A DNA stretch of 64,000 bases from Clostridium transplantifaecale (GCF_900626075.1 NZ_UYZY01000003.1:310001-374000), one strand, 5' to 3'; counted from the stretch's first letter, positions 43,783 to 51,365 are shown. Notes: generated by a model from the sequence alone, not told the origin. Translations and numbers: made by a program.

Positions 43783-44688
43783 ATGGAAAAGTACGGCAGG
43801 GCAGGAATACACAGCGAGGAAAGCAGCTCCGTGGAAGTGTTTGAGGTTCTGCCGGGAATTAAACTTGTTTACAGCGACTTTACAGCGTGGGAACGCCCAA
43901 GCTGCCCGGAGGAGGAAGGCGGGATCCTGGAGATTGACTACTGCCATGAGGGCCGTGAGGAATGCAGATGGGTATGCGGAGATTATCTGTATCTGGGGCC
44001 GGGGGATCTCTGCATCACGAGGAGGGAGAGCAGCAGCCCCTCCCTCCGGTTCCCGACAGGACATTACCGCGGGATTACCGTGGTGTTGGACCTCACCGTT
44101 CTCAGGACGGTTCCCCTTCCTCTTGTAGACAGCCGGACCCTGGCCCTCGAAGGAATGGCGGATAAATTCTGCCCCGGCAGCCATTTCTTTGCAATGCGCG
44201 CCAATGCGTATATTGCCCACATTTTTTCAGAACTTTATGATATCCCGGAAGCGGTGCGGAATGATTATTTTAAGATAAAGGTGCTGGAACTCCTGATGTA
44301 TCTGCGCCTGGTGGATCCGGAGGAACAGCGCCTCATTGATAAAGCCACAAGGAATCAGAGCGACGTTGTAAAAAACATAAAGGAACGGCTGTGTGAAGAC
44401 CTGTCACAGGAATTTACTGTAGAAGAGCTGGCGAGAGAATTCTGTATCAGCAAAACTGCTCTTAAGTCAAATTTCAAACTGTTCTATCATGCTTCCGTCA
44501 AGGAATATCTGCGCCGGATCCGGATGGAGCGCGCAGCAGAACTTCTTATTCATACCGAAATTCCGGTGGGCGGAATTGCTTCGCAGTTGGGATATGCAAA
44601 TCAGAGTAAATTTGCATCCGTTTTCAAGCAGCATCATGGAATCTCACCAATGGAGTACCGCAGAAAATGCAGACATGGAGAAAGATAG
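43783..44688 (+). CDS. AraC family regulator, PchR-like
   Basis: A 301-residue activator. The N-terminal half (SDFTAWERPSCPEEEGGILE, DYCHEGREECRWVCGDYLYL) resembles the ligand domain of PchR/siderophore-type AraC proteins. The C-terminal double helix-turn-helix is FTVEELAREFCISKTALKSN and IPVGGIASQLGYANQSKFAS, ending HHGISPMEYRRK. The start at 43783 has GGAGG 7 bp upstream; the ATG at 43777 is too close to it. It lies between the Zn-type ATPase and the iron genes; control of metal or siderophore uptake is plausible. Confidence 0.9.
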   Translation: MEKYGRAGIHSEESSSVEVFEVLPGIKLVYSDFTAWERPSCPEEEGGILEIDYCHEGREECRWVCGDYLYLGPGDLCITRRESSSPSLRFPTGHYRGITVVLDLTVLRTVPLPLVDSRTLALEGMADKFCPGSHFFAMRANAYIAHIFSELYDIPEAVRNDYFKIKVLELLMYLRLVDPEEQRLIDKATRNQSDVVKNIKERLCEDLSQEFTVEELAREFCISKTALKSNFKLFYHASVKEYLRRIRMERAAELLIHTEIPVGGIASQLGYANQSKFASVFKQHHGISPMEYRRKCRHGER

Positions 44689-44720
44689 GATTTATTGATA
44701 ATAATTCTCTTCTAAAACTA

Positions 44721-44770
44721 TAGACAAGGAATACAGTGTTTGTGTATAATTCAGTTAGTTAACACTAACT
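44721..44770 (+). promoter_or_regulatory. Promoter of the DUF2325 gene with 7-4-7 palindrome
   Basis: TAGACA (44721), 18-bp spacer, TATAAT (44745). AGTTAGT-TAAC-ACTAACT at 44753-44770 lies where transcription starts, as in the dps promoter. Confidence 0.75.
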
Positions 44771-44812
44771 CACAAAAATACAATATAACTTATCAGGACA
44801 GGAGAGTGAATT

Positions 44813-45094
44813 ATGAGTGTAGTTATCGTAGGCGGACATGACCGTATGGTAGGACAGTACAAGAAAATTTGCAAAAATTATAAATGTAAAGCAAAGGTGT
44901 TTACGCAGATGCCGGCGGATCTCGACAAGAAAATAGGATGTCCGGACATCCTGGTGCTTTTTACAAACACCGTCTCCCACAAGATGATTAAATGCGCGCT
45001 GGGCGAAGTGGACAGCGAAAGGACGGACATCGTGCGCTGCCATACCAGCAGCGGAACAGCGCTTACGGAAATTCTGGAGCAGCGATGTTCTTGA
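44813..45094 (+). CDS. DUF2325 domain protein
   Basis: A 93-residue protein matching DUF2325: MSVVIVGGHDRMVGQYKKIC, PDILVLFTNTVSHKMIKCAL and DIVRCHTSSGTALTEIL. The family has a Rossmann-like start and conserved Cys and His residues, and often neighbours iron and heme genes; its role is not established. The promoter palindrome places it in the same putative regulon as dps. The last codons and stop lie at the edge of a dispersed 44-bp repeat. Confidence 0.88.
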   Translation: MSVVIVGGHDRMVGQYKKICKNYKCKAKVFTQMPADLDKKIGCPDILVLFTNTVSHKMIKCALGEVDSERTDIVRCHTSSGTALTEILEQRCS

Positions 45095-45134
45095 GTGGCA
45101 ATGAAAAGTTGGCGAAGCGTGCTTTTCGTTGTTA
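45091..45134 (+). repeat. Dispersed 44-bp hairpin repeat, copy 2
   Basis: TTGAGTGGCAATGAAAAGTT, GGCGAAGCGTG, CTTTTCGTTGTTA. The arms CAATGAAAAG and CTTTTCGTTG pair. It matches copy 3 at 51569-51612 except for a few bases, and copy 1 (3466) over its first half. It provides the stop codon of the DUF2325 frame. Confidence 0.8.
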
Positions 45135-45183
45135 AAAAGCTTTGCAGCCGGTAAAGCGGAACATGGAAATTAAATAAATATAA

Positions 45184-45218
45184 GGCGGCGCAATAAACAG
45201 GTTGTGCCGCCCTTTTTC
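45184..45218 (+). terminator. Terminator after the DUF2325 gene
   Basis: GGCGGCGCA and TGTGCCGCC with a 14-nt loop, followed by CTTTTTCTTT. Confidence 0.8.
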
Positions 45219-45274
45219 TTTAATCCGCTCAAACTGCATTTAAAACGTTCCATCGTACAAAATGAAAAAAATTA

Positions 45275-45330
45275 TTGACATTTAGGTTATACAGTGCTAA
45301 CCTAAAAATAGAAGTTAGTCAAGTATAACT
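45275..45330 (+). promoter_or_regulatory. feoA promoter inside a DtxR/IdeR-like palindrome
   Basis: TTGACA (45275), 17-bp spacer, TAACCT (45298). The spacer and -10 are covered by the perfect dyad TTAGGTTA-N8-TAACCTAA (45282-45305), whose arms equal those of the DtxR/IdeR iron box but with a wider centre. A degenerate 7-4-7 site AGTTAGT-CAAG-TATAACT follows at 45313-45330. Confidence 0.75.
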
Positions 45331-45386
45331 CGGGAAATGTACATAAAACTATCATGACGGGAAGAACAAAGAAAAGGAGAATCCGT

Positions 45387-45605
45387 ATGCCTTTGACAAT
45401 GGCAAGAGAAGGGGATGTAACATCGATCAGGCGGCTCTGCGGAAAAGAAGAGGTGCGCAGCCACCTGAAAAGCATGGGCTTTGTGCCGGGGACGTGTATG
45501 AGAGTAATTTCCATCCGCGACGGCAACGTGATTGTGACGGTTAAAAATATACGGGTTGCAATCGGGAGAGAGATGGCGGACAAAATTATAGTACTGGCCG
45601 GGTAA
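45387..45605 (+). CDS. feoA: FeoA domain protein, ferrous iron transport accessory
   Basis: A 72-residue SH3-like FeoA protein: SHLKSMGFVPGTCMRVISIR and VTVKNIRVAIGREMADKIIV are the family pattern. FeoA proteins assist the ferrous-iron permease FeoB at the membrane. No feoB is in the window, so the partner is elsewhere. The start at 45387 has AAAGGAG 7 bp upstream; the frame from 45354 lacks a ribosome site. The promoter region strongly suggests iron control. Confidence 0.9.
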   Translation: MPLTMAREGDVTSIRRLCGKEEVRSHLKSMGFVPGTCMRVISIRDGNVIVTVKNIRVAIGREMADKIIVLAG

Positions 45606-45661
45606 GCGGCCGCGCTCGGTGTGAGAGTCCGGCGAAGCGGAACTCTTGGTTCATGATATTT

Positions 45662-45679
45662 GGTTAGTTTTGACTAATC
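45662..45679. promoter_or_regulatory. 7-4-7 palindrome ahead of the Fur-like gene
   Basis: GGTTAGT-TTTG-ACTAATC, one mismatch from perfect, 41 bp before the start codon, suggesting autoregulation. Confidence 0.65.
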
Positions 45680-45719
45680 TTATTCGGGCTGTTTTGGTAT
45701 GGGAATAAGGAGGACCGAT

Positions 45720-45983
45720 ATGTGGCAGAAAGAACAGGTAATTGAAGAATTCCAGAAAAGGGGAAAGAGAATAACGGGACAGCGGGAAATGCTTCTGGAC
45801 GTGCTCCTGGAAGGAAACTGGACCAGTTGCAAAGATGTCTATTATGAGGCAAAAAAAAGAGATCCCAAACTGGGGATGGCAACCGTTTACCGGACGGTCA
45901 ACGCCCTGGAGGAAATTGGGATTCTGACCAGGACTTACCGCTATTCTTTCCCGCCCAGGGAGAACGAAAATACGGATAGTTGA
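45720..45983 (+). CDS. Short Fur-family DNA-binding protein
   Basis: An 87-residue protein equal to the N-terminal winged helix of Fur/PerR/Zur proteins: EEFQKRGKRITGQREMLLDV, CKDVYYEAKKRDPKLGMATV, YRTVNALEEIGIL. After RTYRYSFPPRENENTDS it stops, so the C-terminal dimer and metal domain (about 50-60 residues, with the HHH and CxxC sites) is absent. AAGGAGG is 7 bp before the ATG. It sits among iron genes carrying a common palindrome and is the obvious candidate to bind it, unless it is a truncated, inactive gene. Confidence 0.85.
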   Translation: MWQKEQVIEEFQKRGKRITGQREMLLDVLLEGNWTSCKDVYYEAKKRDPKLGMATVYRTVNALEEIGILTRTYRYSFPPRENENTDS

Positions 45984-46011
45984 GTAAATTTCTCAACAAG
46001 CCATATTAGAA

Positions 46012-46041
46012 TTGACTAACCTGGAAAATATTGGTTATTAT
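46012..46041 (+). promoter_or_regulatory. Promoter of the small peptide/DUF6110 genes
   Basis: TTGACT (46012), 18-bp spacer, TATTAT (46036). ACTAACC and GGTTATT half-sites flank the spacer, related to the 7-4-7 motif. Confidence 0.6.
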
Positions 46042-46088
46042 CCAGGGGACAAAGCAAAAGAAAATTCCCGTAAAGGAAGTGACACAAG

Positions 46089-46169
46089 ATGAAGAATCAC
46101 AGATTCTGGGCATGGGCCATGGTATTTTGTTTTGTAATGACAATGTACACAGGGTACAGGCACAAATAG
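46089..46169 (+). CDS. 26-residue single-helix membrane peptide
   Basis: MKNHRFWAWAMVFCFVMTMY then TGYRHK: one membrane helix between short basic ends. AAGGAAG lies 10 bp upstream of the ATG, and the next gene (46182) starts 12 bp after its stop, so the two are cotranscribed. Similar tiny peptides precede DUF6110 genes and metal ATPases in other Clostridia, as I recall, and are annotated DUF6219. A regulatory or assembly role for the ATPase is possible. Confidence 0.65.
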   Translation: MKNHRFWAWAMVFCFVMTMYTGYRHK

Positions 46170-46181
46170 GAGGACAAAAGA

Positions 46182-46502
46182 ATGATGGATTGTTTAAACT
46201 GGAAAAAAGCAGGTCTGTTTTTGGGCGGCGTGCTGTTTGGAACAGCCGGTGTCAAGATTCTGGGAAGCAATGATGCCAAGAAATTTTACATAAACAGCCT
46301 GGCGGCAGGGCTTCGGGCAAAGGACTGCGTGATGGCTACGGCTACGAATATTCAGGAGAATGCGGAAGACATCATGGCAGAAGCAAAAGAAATCAATGAA
46401 AAACGCAGACAGCAGGAAGTATTTGAGGACGAAAGCGGTGAGGAGACCGTGGAAGATTTCAAAGAAACAGAAACCGCTCCCGCCGCCGCGGCAGAGGAGT
46501 AA
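46182..46502 (+). CDS. DUF6110 family protein
   Basis: A 106-residue protein: an N-terminal membrane helix (KKAGLFLGGVLFGTAGVKIL) with GxxxG spacing, then an amphipathic helical region (LAAGLRAKDCVMATATNIQE, NAEDIMAEAKEINEKRR) and an acidic, Ala-rich tail. It fits DUF6110, a family found beside heavy-metal P-type ATPases in Clostridia. AGGAGG is 6 bp before the ATG. It may be a membrane-anchored partner of the ATPase at 46592; a terminator hairpin between them would set their ratio. Confidence 0.82.
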   Translation: MMDCLNWKKAGLFLGGVLFGTAGVKILGSNDAKKFYINSLAAGLRAKDCVMATATNIQENAEDIMAEAKEINEKRRQQEVFEDESGEETVEDFKETETAPAAAAEE

Positions 46503-46513
46503 AGAGGTATCCG

Positions 46514-46546
46514 CCCGGGGAGAAGAATTCCCCGGGCTGTTTTTTG
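46514..46546 (+). terminator. Intercistronic terminator between DUF6110 and the second P1B ATPase
   Basis: GCCCGGGGA-GAAGAAT-TCCCCGGGC (9 bp) followed by TGTTTTTT. Confidence 0.85.
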
Positions 46547-46591
46547 CAGTAAAGATATATCGATGTCGGAATACATAAGAGGAGCGCTTTA

Positions 46592-48667
46592 ATGAAATTT
46601 ATAATCAGACATGAAATAAGAGGCAGGATCCGGATTCACCTGTACCAGAGAGAGATGAGCGTCCGCCAGGCCGACTTACTGGAACATTATCTCAGGGAAC
46701 TTTCCGGAGTGACCGGGGTGAAGGTATACGACAGGACGGCCGATGCGGTAATTCTCTTCAACGGGAACAGGGAGACGGTTCTGAAAGGAATCTGCAAATT
46801 TACTTACGACGATGAACGGCTCTGTGAGATCGTTCCGAAGAACAGCGGACGGGCGCTGAACCGTGAATATAAAGAAAAACTGATCCAGAAAGTTATGATC
46901 CGTGCGTTTACAAGGATGTGTCTGCCCATGCGCCTGCGGGCCGTTTATACGACGGCGCGGTCGGTGCGGTATATGGTAAAGGGGATTGGCTGCCTGCTGA
47001 AAAGAAAGCTGGAAGTGGAGGTACTGGATGCAACGGCAATCGCCGTTTCCATCCTGCGCCGCGATTTCGGAACGGCCGGTTCGGTCATGTTCCTTCTTGG
47101 GATTGGCGAACTTCTGGAAGAGTGGACCCACAAAAAGTCGGTGGATGATCTGGCGAGGAGCATGTCCTTAAATATCACGAAAGTATGGCAGAATATGGAC
47201 GGGACACAGGTGCTCGTGCCGGTCACTGATATCCGTGAAGGGGACATGGTGACGGTACATATGGGAAATGTGATTCCGCTCGACGGCGTGGTGGTTTCGG
47301 GCGATGCAATGGTGAACCAGGCGTCGATGACGGGAGAGTCGGTTCCCGTAAGAAAAGAGACGGGAATGTATGTGTATGCGGGTACGGCTATTGAAGAGGG
47401 GGAGATTACGTTATGCGTAAAGAAAGCGGCCGGCGCAACACGGTTTGAACGGATTGTCAGAATGATAGAGGAGTCGGAGCAGCTTAAGTCCACGGCGGAG
47501 GGAAAAGCCGCCACGCTGGCCGATGCCCTTGTGCCGTGGAGCCTTGGAGGAACGGCCCTCACCTATCTTTTGACCGGAAACGCGACAAAGGCGCTGTCCA
47601 TTCTGATGGTGGATTTCTCATGCGCCCTGAAACTGGCCATGCCCCTCTCCGTACTTTCTGCCATGCGGGAGGCGGGCGGCTACCGCATCACGGTCAAAGG
47701 CGGAAAGTATCTGGAGGCGGTTGCCGCGGCGGACACAATTGTATTTGATAAAACCGGGACGCTGACAAAAGCAAAGCCGCAGGTGGCGGACGTAGTCGTG
47801 TTTAACGGGCAGGAAAAGAACGAACTTCTCCGTCTTGCTGCCTGCCTGGAGGAGCATTTTCCGCATTCCATGGCAAATGCCGTTGTCAGCGAGGCGGTGA
47901 AACGCGGCCTGGTGCATCAGGAGATGCACTCTAAGGTGGATTACATCGTAGCTCACGGAATCGCCACTTATGTAGGTGAGGAGCGGGTTGTCATCGGAAG
48001 CTACCATTTTGTCTTCGAAGATGAGGGCTGCCGTATCCCGGAGGATGGAAGAGAGGCATTTGACAGTCTTCCGGTGGAATACTCCCATCTCTATATGGCG
48101 ATAGGAGGCACGCTGGCCGCAGTCATCTGTATCGAGGATCCGCTTAGGGAAGAGGCGGATGCCGTGATCAGCGCGCTGCACCGTCAGGGTATATCAAAGA
48201 TTGTCATGATGACGGGAGACAGTGAACGGACGGCCCGGGCGATTGCCGGCCGGGTCGGCGTGGATGAATATTATTCCGAAGTCCTGCCGGAGGATAAAGC
48301 CGGATTTGTGGAAAGTGAGAAGAAAAAAGGCCGTAAGGTCATCATGATTGGGGATGGAATTAACGACTCCCCGGCGCTCTCTGCCGCAGACGCGGGAATC
48401 GCCATCAGCGAAGGAGCGGAGATTGCCAGAGAAATCGCCGATATCACGATCTCGGAGGACAGCCTCTTTCAGCTCGTCACACTCCGTGCCATCAGCGACG
48501 GCCTGATGCGCAGAATCGACAGGAACTACCGGTTTGTAATCGGCTTTAACCTCGGACTGATCCTCCTGGGCGCAGGCGGTGTGATTGCACCGGCCACATC
48601 GGCGCTTCTGCATAATACATCCACACTGGCGGTGAGCCTTAAGAGTATGACGAATCTGTTAGATTAA
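46592..48667 (+). CDS. P1B-type metal ATPase with SCALK metal-site motif
   Basis: A 691-residue metal P-type ATPase. Residues 1-75 form a diverged HMA-like domain without CxxC (RHEIRGRIRIHLYQREMSVR). D386 in FDKTGTLTKA is phosphorylated; TGESVPVRKE, HFPHSMANAV (HP motif replaced by PHS) and GDGINDSPALSAADAGIAI are the other landmarks. In the metal-binding helix the usual CPC is replaced by S343-C344-ALK (DFSCALKLAMP), so the transported ion is not Zn/Cd/Cu in the standard classes. The small peptide, DUF6110, FeoA and Fur-like neighbours point to iron, or possibly manganese, export. This is inference. Confidence 0.88.
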   Translation: MKFIIRHEIRGRIRIHLYQREMSVRQADLLEHYLRELSGVTGVKVYDRTADAVILFNGNRETVLKGICKFTYDDERLCEIVPKNSGRALNREYKEKLIQKVMIRAFTRMCLPMRLRAVYTTARSVRYMVKGIGCLLKRKLEVEVLDATAIAVSILRRDFGTAGSVMFLLGIGELLEEWTHKKSVDDLARSMSLNITKVWQNMDGTQVLVPVTDIREGDMVTVHMGNVIPLDGVVVSGDAMVNQASMTGESVPVRKETGMYVYAGTAIEEGEITLCVKKAAGATRFERIVRMIEESEQLKSTAEGKAATLADALVPWSLGGTALTYLLTGNATKALSILMVDFSCALKLAMPLSVLSAMREAGGYRITVKGGKYLEAVAAADTIVFDKTGTLTKAKPQVADVVVFNGQEKNELLRLAACLEEHFPHSMANAVVSEAVKRGLVHQEMHSKVDYIVAHGIATYVGEERVVIGSYHFVFEDEGCRIPEDGREAFDSLPVEYSHLYMAIGGTLAAVICIEDPLREEADAVISALHRQGISKIVMMTGDSERTARAIAGRVGVDEYYSEVLPEDKAGFVESEKKKGRKVIMIGDGINDSPALSAADAGIAISEGAEIAREIADITISEDSLFQLVTLRAISDGLMRRIDRNYRFVIGFNLGLILLGAGGVIAPATSALLHNTSTLAVSLKSMTNLLD

Positions 48668-48694
48668 ACCGGCAGAGATAACTGTCTTCTGCGT

Positions 48695-49867
48695 TTAATT
48701 CAGCAGTTTCCCGTAGGTTAAATCGATAAAAAAAGCTCCAAGCGGCGCGGTGATTAATATGGCCAGCACCGCTACCGTCAGTACGATATTCCCGCAGGAC
48801 AGTCCCATTGCAAGCGGCAGTCCTCCGATTGCGGCCTGCACGGTCGCTTTCGGCATGTATGCGATCATGCAGAAAACGCGTTCTTTTCTGTTTAACTTTG
48901 TTTTAACCAGACAGAATAAAACGCCTGCCATCCGAAAGAGCAGGACTCCGGCGATCAGGAGAATTGCCGCGGGACCGGCGGCAGCGGCATATTTTAAATC
49001 GACGGTGGCTCCCACCAGCACAAAGAGCAGGACTTCCGCGCATACCCACAGCTTGTTGAATTTCATCGAAAGCCTGGCGGCCACAATCTCCCGTTTTTCT
49101 TTCAGCGCAATACCGACGCACATAACCGCAATCAGGGCAGAGAACGGGATCAAATCTGAAAAACGGTCCTCCAGCGATACAAGGATAAAGGAGAGGCTAA
49201 GAAGAATGATGACCTTCACCGTGTCCCTCATATGAAACCGTTTAAAATACCTGGACAGCACATATCCGAGCAGAAGCCCGGAAGCGATTCCAATCAGAAT
49301 CGAGATGGGGATTTTTATAAAGGCGGCAGGGGAAATACTGCCGCCCTGGGCAAGGCCGGTGAAGGCGGAAAACATGACGATAACAAAGACATCATCCACT
49401 GAGGCTCCTGCCAGAATGAGCTGGGGGATCCCTTTTTTCGTGCCTCGATCCTCCTCAATCAGCTTCAGCATTTTAGGGACGATAACGGCCGGGGAAACGG
49501 CTCCGACTACGGCTCCCATAATCGCCGCGTCCAGAATGCTTATGCCCAGAAGACGCGGAGCCAGGATAATCATGCCCAGGATCTCGAAGCAGGCGGGAAC
49601 AAAACACATCAGAACGGCCGGGCGGCCGACTTTCTTTAAATCGCTGATGTCGAGGGAGAGACCGGCTCTGGTCAGGATAATAATCAGCGCAATCCTCCGA
49701 AGCTCCGATGAAATGCCGAGAATGGAACCGTCTATCAGGTTAAAAGCATACGGCCCCAGGATAATCCCGGTAAAAATCATTCCCATCAGGGCGGGCAGAT
49801 GCATTTTCTTACAAAGCCAGCCCGTAAACATCCCTACGATCATCATTAAAGCAATACTGAGTAACAT
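48695..49867 (-). CDS. Cation/proton antiporter (CPA family)
   Basis: A 390-residue protein with about 12 helices, of the Na+/H+ exchanger domain family. GKMIxTGIxLGP-like (MGMIFTGIILGPYAFNLIDG), SPAVIVPKMLKLIEE and the ion-site ASVDDVFVIVMFSAF are visible. It would exchange Na+, K+ or another ion for protons at the inner membrane. The leader upstream appears to be a fluoride riboswitch, and some CPA-type antiporters under such switches help fluoride resistance, so that is the likely context. AGGAGGAT precedes the ATG. Confidence 0.9.
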   Translation of the reverse strand: MLLSIALMMIVGMFTGWLCKKMHLPALMGMIFTGIILGPYAFNLIDGSILGISSELRRIALIIILTRAGLSLDISDLKKVGRPAVLMCFVPACFEILGMIILAPRLLGISILDAAIMGAVVGAVSPAVIVPKMLKLIEEDRGTKKGIPQLILAGASVDDVFVIVMFSAFTGLAQGGSISPAAFIKIPISILIGIASGLLLGYVLSRYFKRFHMRDTVKVIILLSLSFILVSLEDRFSDLIPFSALIAVMCVGIALKEKREIVAARLSMKFNKLWVCAEVLLFVLVGATVDLKYAAAAGPAAILLIAGVLLFRMAGVLFCLVKTKLNRKERVFCMIAYMPKATVQAAIGGLPLAMGLSCGNIVLTVAVLAILITAPLGAFFIDLTYGKLLN

Positions 49868-49910
49868 AACAATCCTCCTGAATTTTATGGCGGAAAACCG
49901 CGCGGCAGCG

Positions 49911-49934
49911 CAAGAATCCCAAGAGCGGGATTCT
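49911..49934 (-). other. Hairpin in the antiporter 5' leader
   Basis: AAGAATCCC-AAGAGC-GGGATTCTT, a 9-bp stem between the riboswitch terminator and the ribosome site. Its T content is low, so it is probably a stabiliser or accessory regulator rather than a terminator. Confidence 0.5.
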
Positions 49935-49964
49935 TCGTTCTATCATAGAATTACGTCCTATGAA

Positions 49965-50066
49965 TTAAAAAAGCCGATGGTTTCCGCGTAATCTACGCAG
50001 AAGTCATCAGCTTAATAAGCGGTTCCAGTATGTAACACACTGAGGGAGAACTTCATTCCCGTACGC
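49965..50066 (-). ncRNA. Fluoride (crcB) riboswitch with intrinsic terminator
   Basis: On the minus strand the leader reads GGGAATGAAGTTCTCCC, a variable stem (CAGTGTGTTACATACTG), GGAACCGC, then GCTGATGACTTCTGCG. The order GGnnATGnnGTnCnCC, AACCGC and GCTGATGAC...CT matches the conserved parts of the crcB aptamer. It continues into TGCGTA-GAT-TACGC and GATG/CATC pairing that ends in GGCTTTTTT, a terminator competing with the aptamer 3' part. Ligand-bound RNA would prevent termination and turn on the antiporter. Confidence 0.78.
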
Positions 50067-50069
50067 TCT

Positions 50070-50098
50070 ATCATAACTTTTCAGGGATGGATTGTCAA
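50070..50098 (-). promoter_or_regulatory. Promoter of the antiporter transcript
   Basis: Minus strand TTGACA (50093-50098), 17-bp spacer, TATGAT (50070-50075), directly ahead of the riboswitch. Confidence 0.85.
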
Positions 50099-50114
50099 GC
50101 TTATATTGCCGGTG

Positions 50115-51365
50115 TTATTTTGCATTTTCTTCCGGCGGTTTTGTGATTCTTAAAAGAAGATCATGGGCCTCTTGCCCCTGTTTCAAAATCGATTCGCGGT
50201 CGGGAATCTCAATATCATGAATCAGAACATTTCTTAATTTCCTCAGCAGGACAATCTGGTTTAAGGTTTCCTGATTTAACAGTTCCATCCGTTTTAAGCG
50301 GTTAATATTAAAAGCGCCTTTGGTCTTGGGTGAATTGGGATAGGTGGCGCGGTTGAGATATTTCTCAAGGGGAACCCATTGCTCGAAGAAGTAGTGGATA
50401 GCCTGATCCAGTTCGGGATCCGTCTCATCCTGTCTGAGCCTGAGTTCCTGATAAGTCTGATAGCGCCGTTCACTTCCCGTAATAATCTGATCGATAATCT
50501 GCTGGGAGATATTCCGCTTGTCTTTTTCAAACTTGACGGATTTTAAAACGGGTTCGATCTCCCTGACGCTGACCATTTTTAAACGGCTGAGGAGCCGGTA
50601 CAGCAGTTCGATATTTCCCATGCGGAGTTCAATGTCTTCCGGCCGGAAGTTATTGCTTAAGTAGTTATAGAGGTAAGAGGCCAGATCATACTGGCTGCCA
50701 AAGGCGGTGTTCTTGTTGCGGATCCGTTCGTTACCCGCGCTCTGGAGACGTTCCAGGGCAATTTCTCCGACGAGAAGAAGACCGTTCAGTTCATCGATAA
50801 TAGCAAGCTCTTCATCGGACAGAGTCCCCTGCAGCGGCTTGTAAAGAAGATCGTGTTCCACCTCGGACCAGGCGTGCATTAAAACGGAAGCAACTTGAAT
50901 TTCCAGCCTGGCGGAAGCGTACTTTTTCTGCTGAGGAGTCAGATTCTCTTCCTTCATGTTCGCGCGGTAATGATTTGCCCAATAGCCGGAAAAACGTTTA
51001 TTGTAGGTCGGCGGTTTGGACTGCTCGGGAAACTGCCGGATCTCCTGGATGGTAAAAAGATCGGCAATCAGGGCATGTACTTTATCACGATCACCCGGAA
51101 AGTAAAGGGAAACCCGGACTCCGGACAGATCTGCGATATCCTCATAGATTTCCTTCATGTTTTTATAAGGGGCGGTACGTGACGCATTGCGGTGTAAAAC
51201 CTTACTTTTTAAGCGTCCCAGATTTTTGGCGCGGGAAGTAACAATGGCTCGGATACCGGCAGCCTGCATGGCCTCCTCCAACTGAGCGGCGGCAAGGCGG
51301 CCCGCCGTGTCGTAAAAAGTCATTTTTTTCTTATAATTTTCTACAAATTGGTTAATTAAATCCAT
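50115..51365 (-). CDS. RelA/SpoT-domain protein (putative ppGpp synthetase)
   Basis: A 416-residue cytosolic protein. Residues 30-180 are a RelA_SpoT nucleotidyltransferase: TSRAKNLGRLKSKVLHRN, IADLSGVRVSLYFPGDRDKV, and EIQVASVLMHAWSEVEHDLL with the catalytic ExxxxHDL-type Glu and His. There are no HD hydrolase, TGS or ACT domains. The C-terminal 200 residues are helical and unlike standard small alarmone synthetases, which are about 210-260 residues. The family makes (p)ppGpp or related pyrophosphorylated nucleotides, sometimes as toxins. It stands alone, with a terminator-like region on neither side. Confidence 0.82.
   Translation of the reverse strand: MDLINQFVENYKKKMTFYDTAGRLAAAQLEEAMQAAGIRAIVTSRAKNLGRLKSKVLHRNASRTAPYKNMKEIYEDIADLSGVRVSLYFPGDRDKVHALIADLFTIQEIRQFPEQSKPPTYNKRFSGYWANHYRANMKEENLTPQQKKYASARLEIQVASVLMHAWSEVEHDLLYKPLQGTLSDEELAIIDELNGLLLVGEIALERLQSAGNERIRNKNTAFGSQYDLASYLYNYLSNNFRPEDIELRMGNIELLYRLLSRLKMVSVREIEPVLKSVKFEKDKRNISQQIIDQIITGSERRYQTYQELRLRQDETDPELDQAIHYFFEQWVPLEKYLNRATYPNSPKTKGAFNINRLKRMELLNQETLNQIVLLRKLRNVLIHDIEIPDRESILKQGQEAHDLLLRITKPPEENAK

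Noticed and set aside
44813..45605. Possible complete feoAB operon
   Set aside because: Only FeoA is present; the neighbouring frames are DUF2325 and a Fur-like protein, with no FeoB GTPase motifs.
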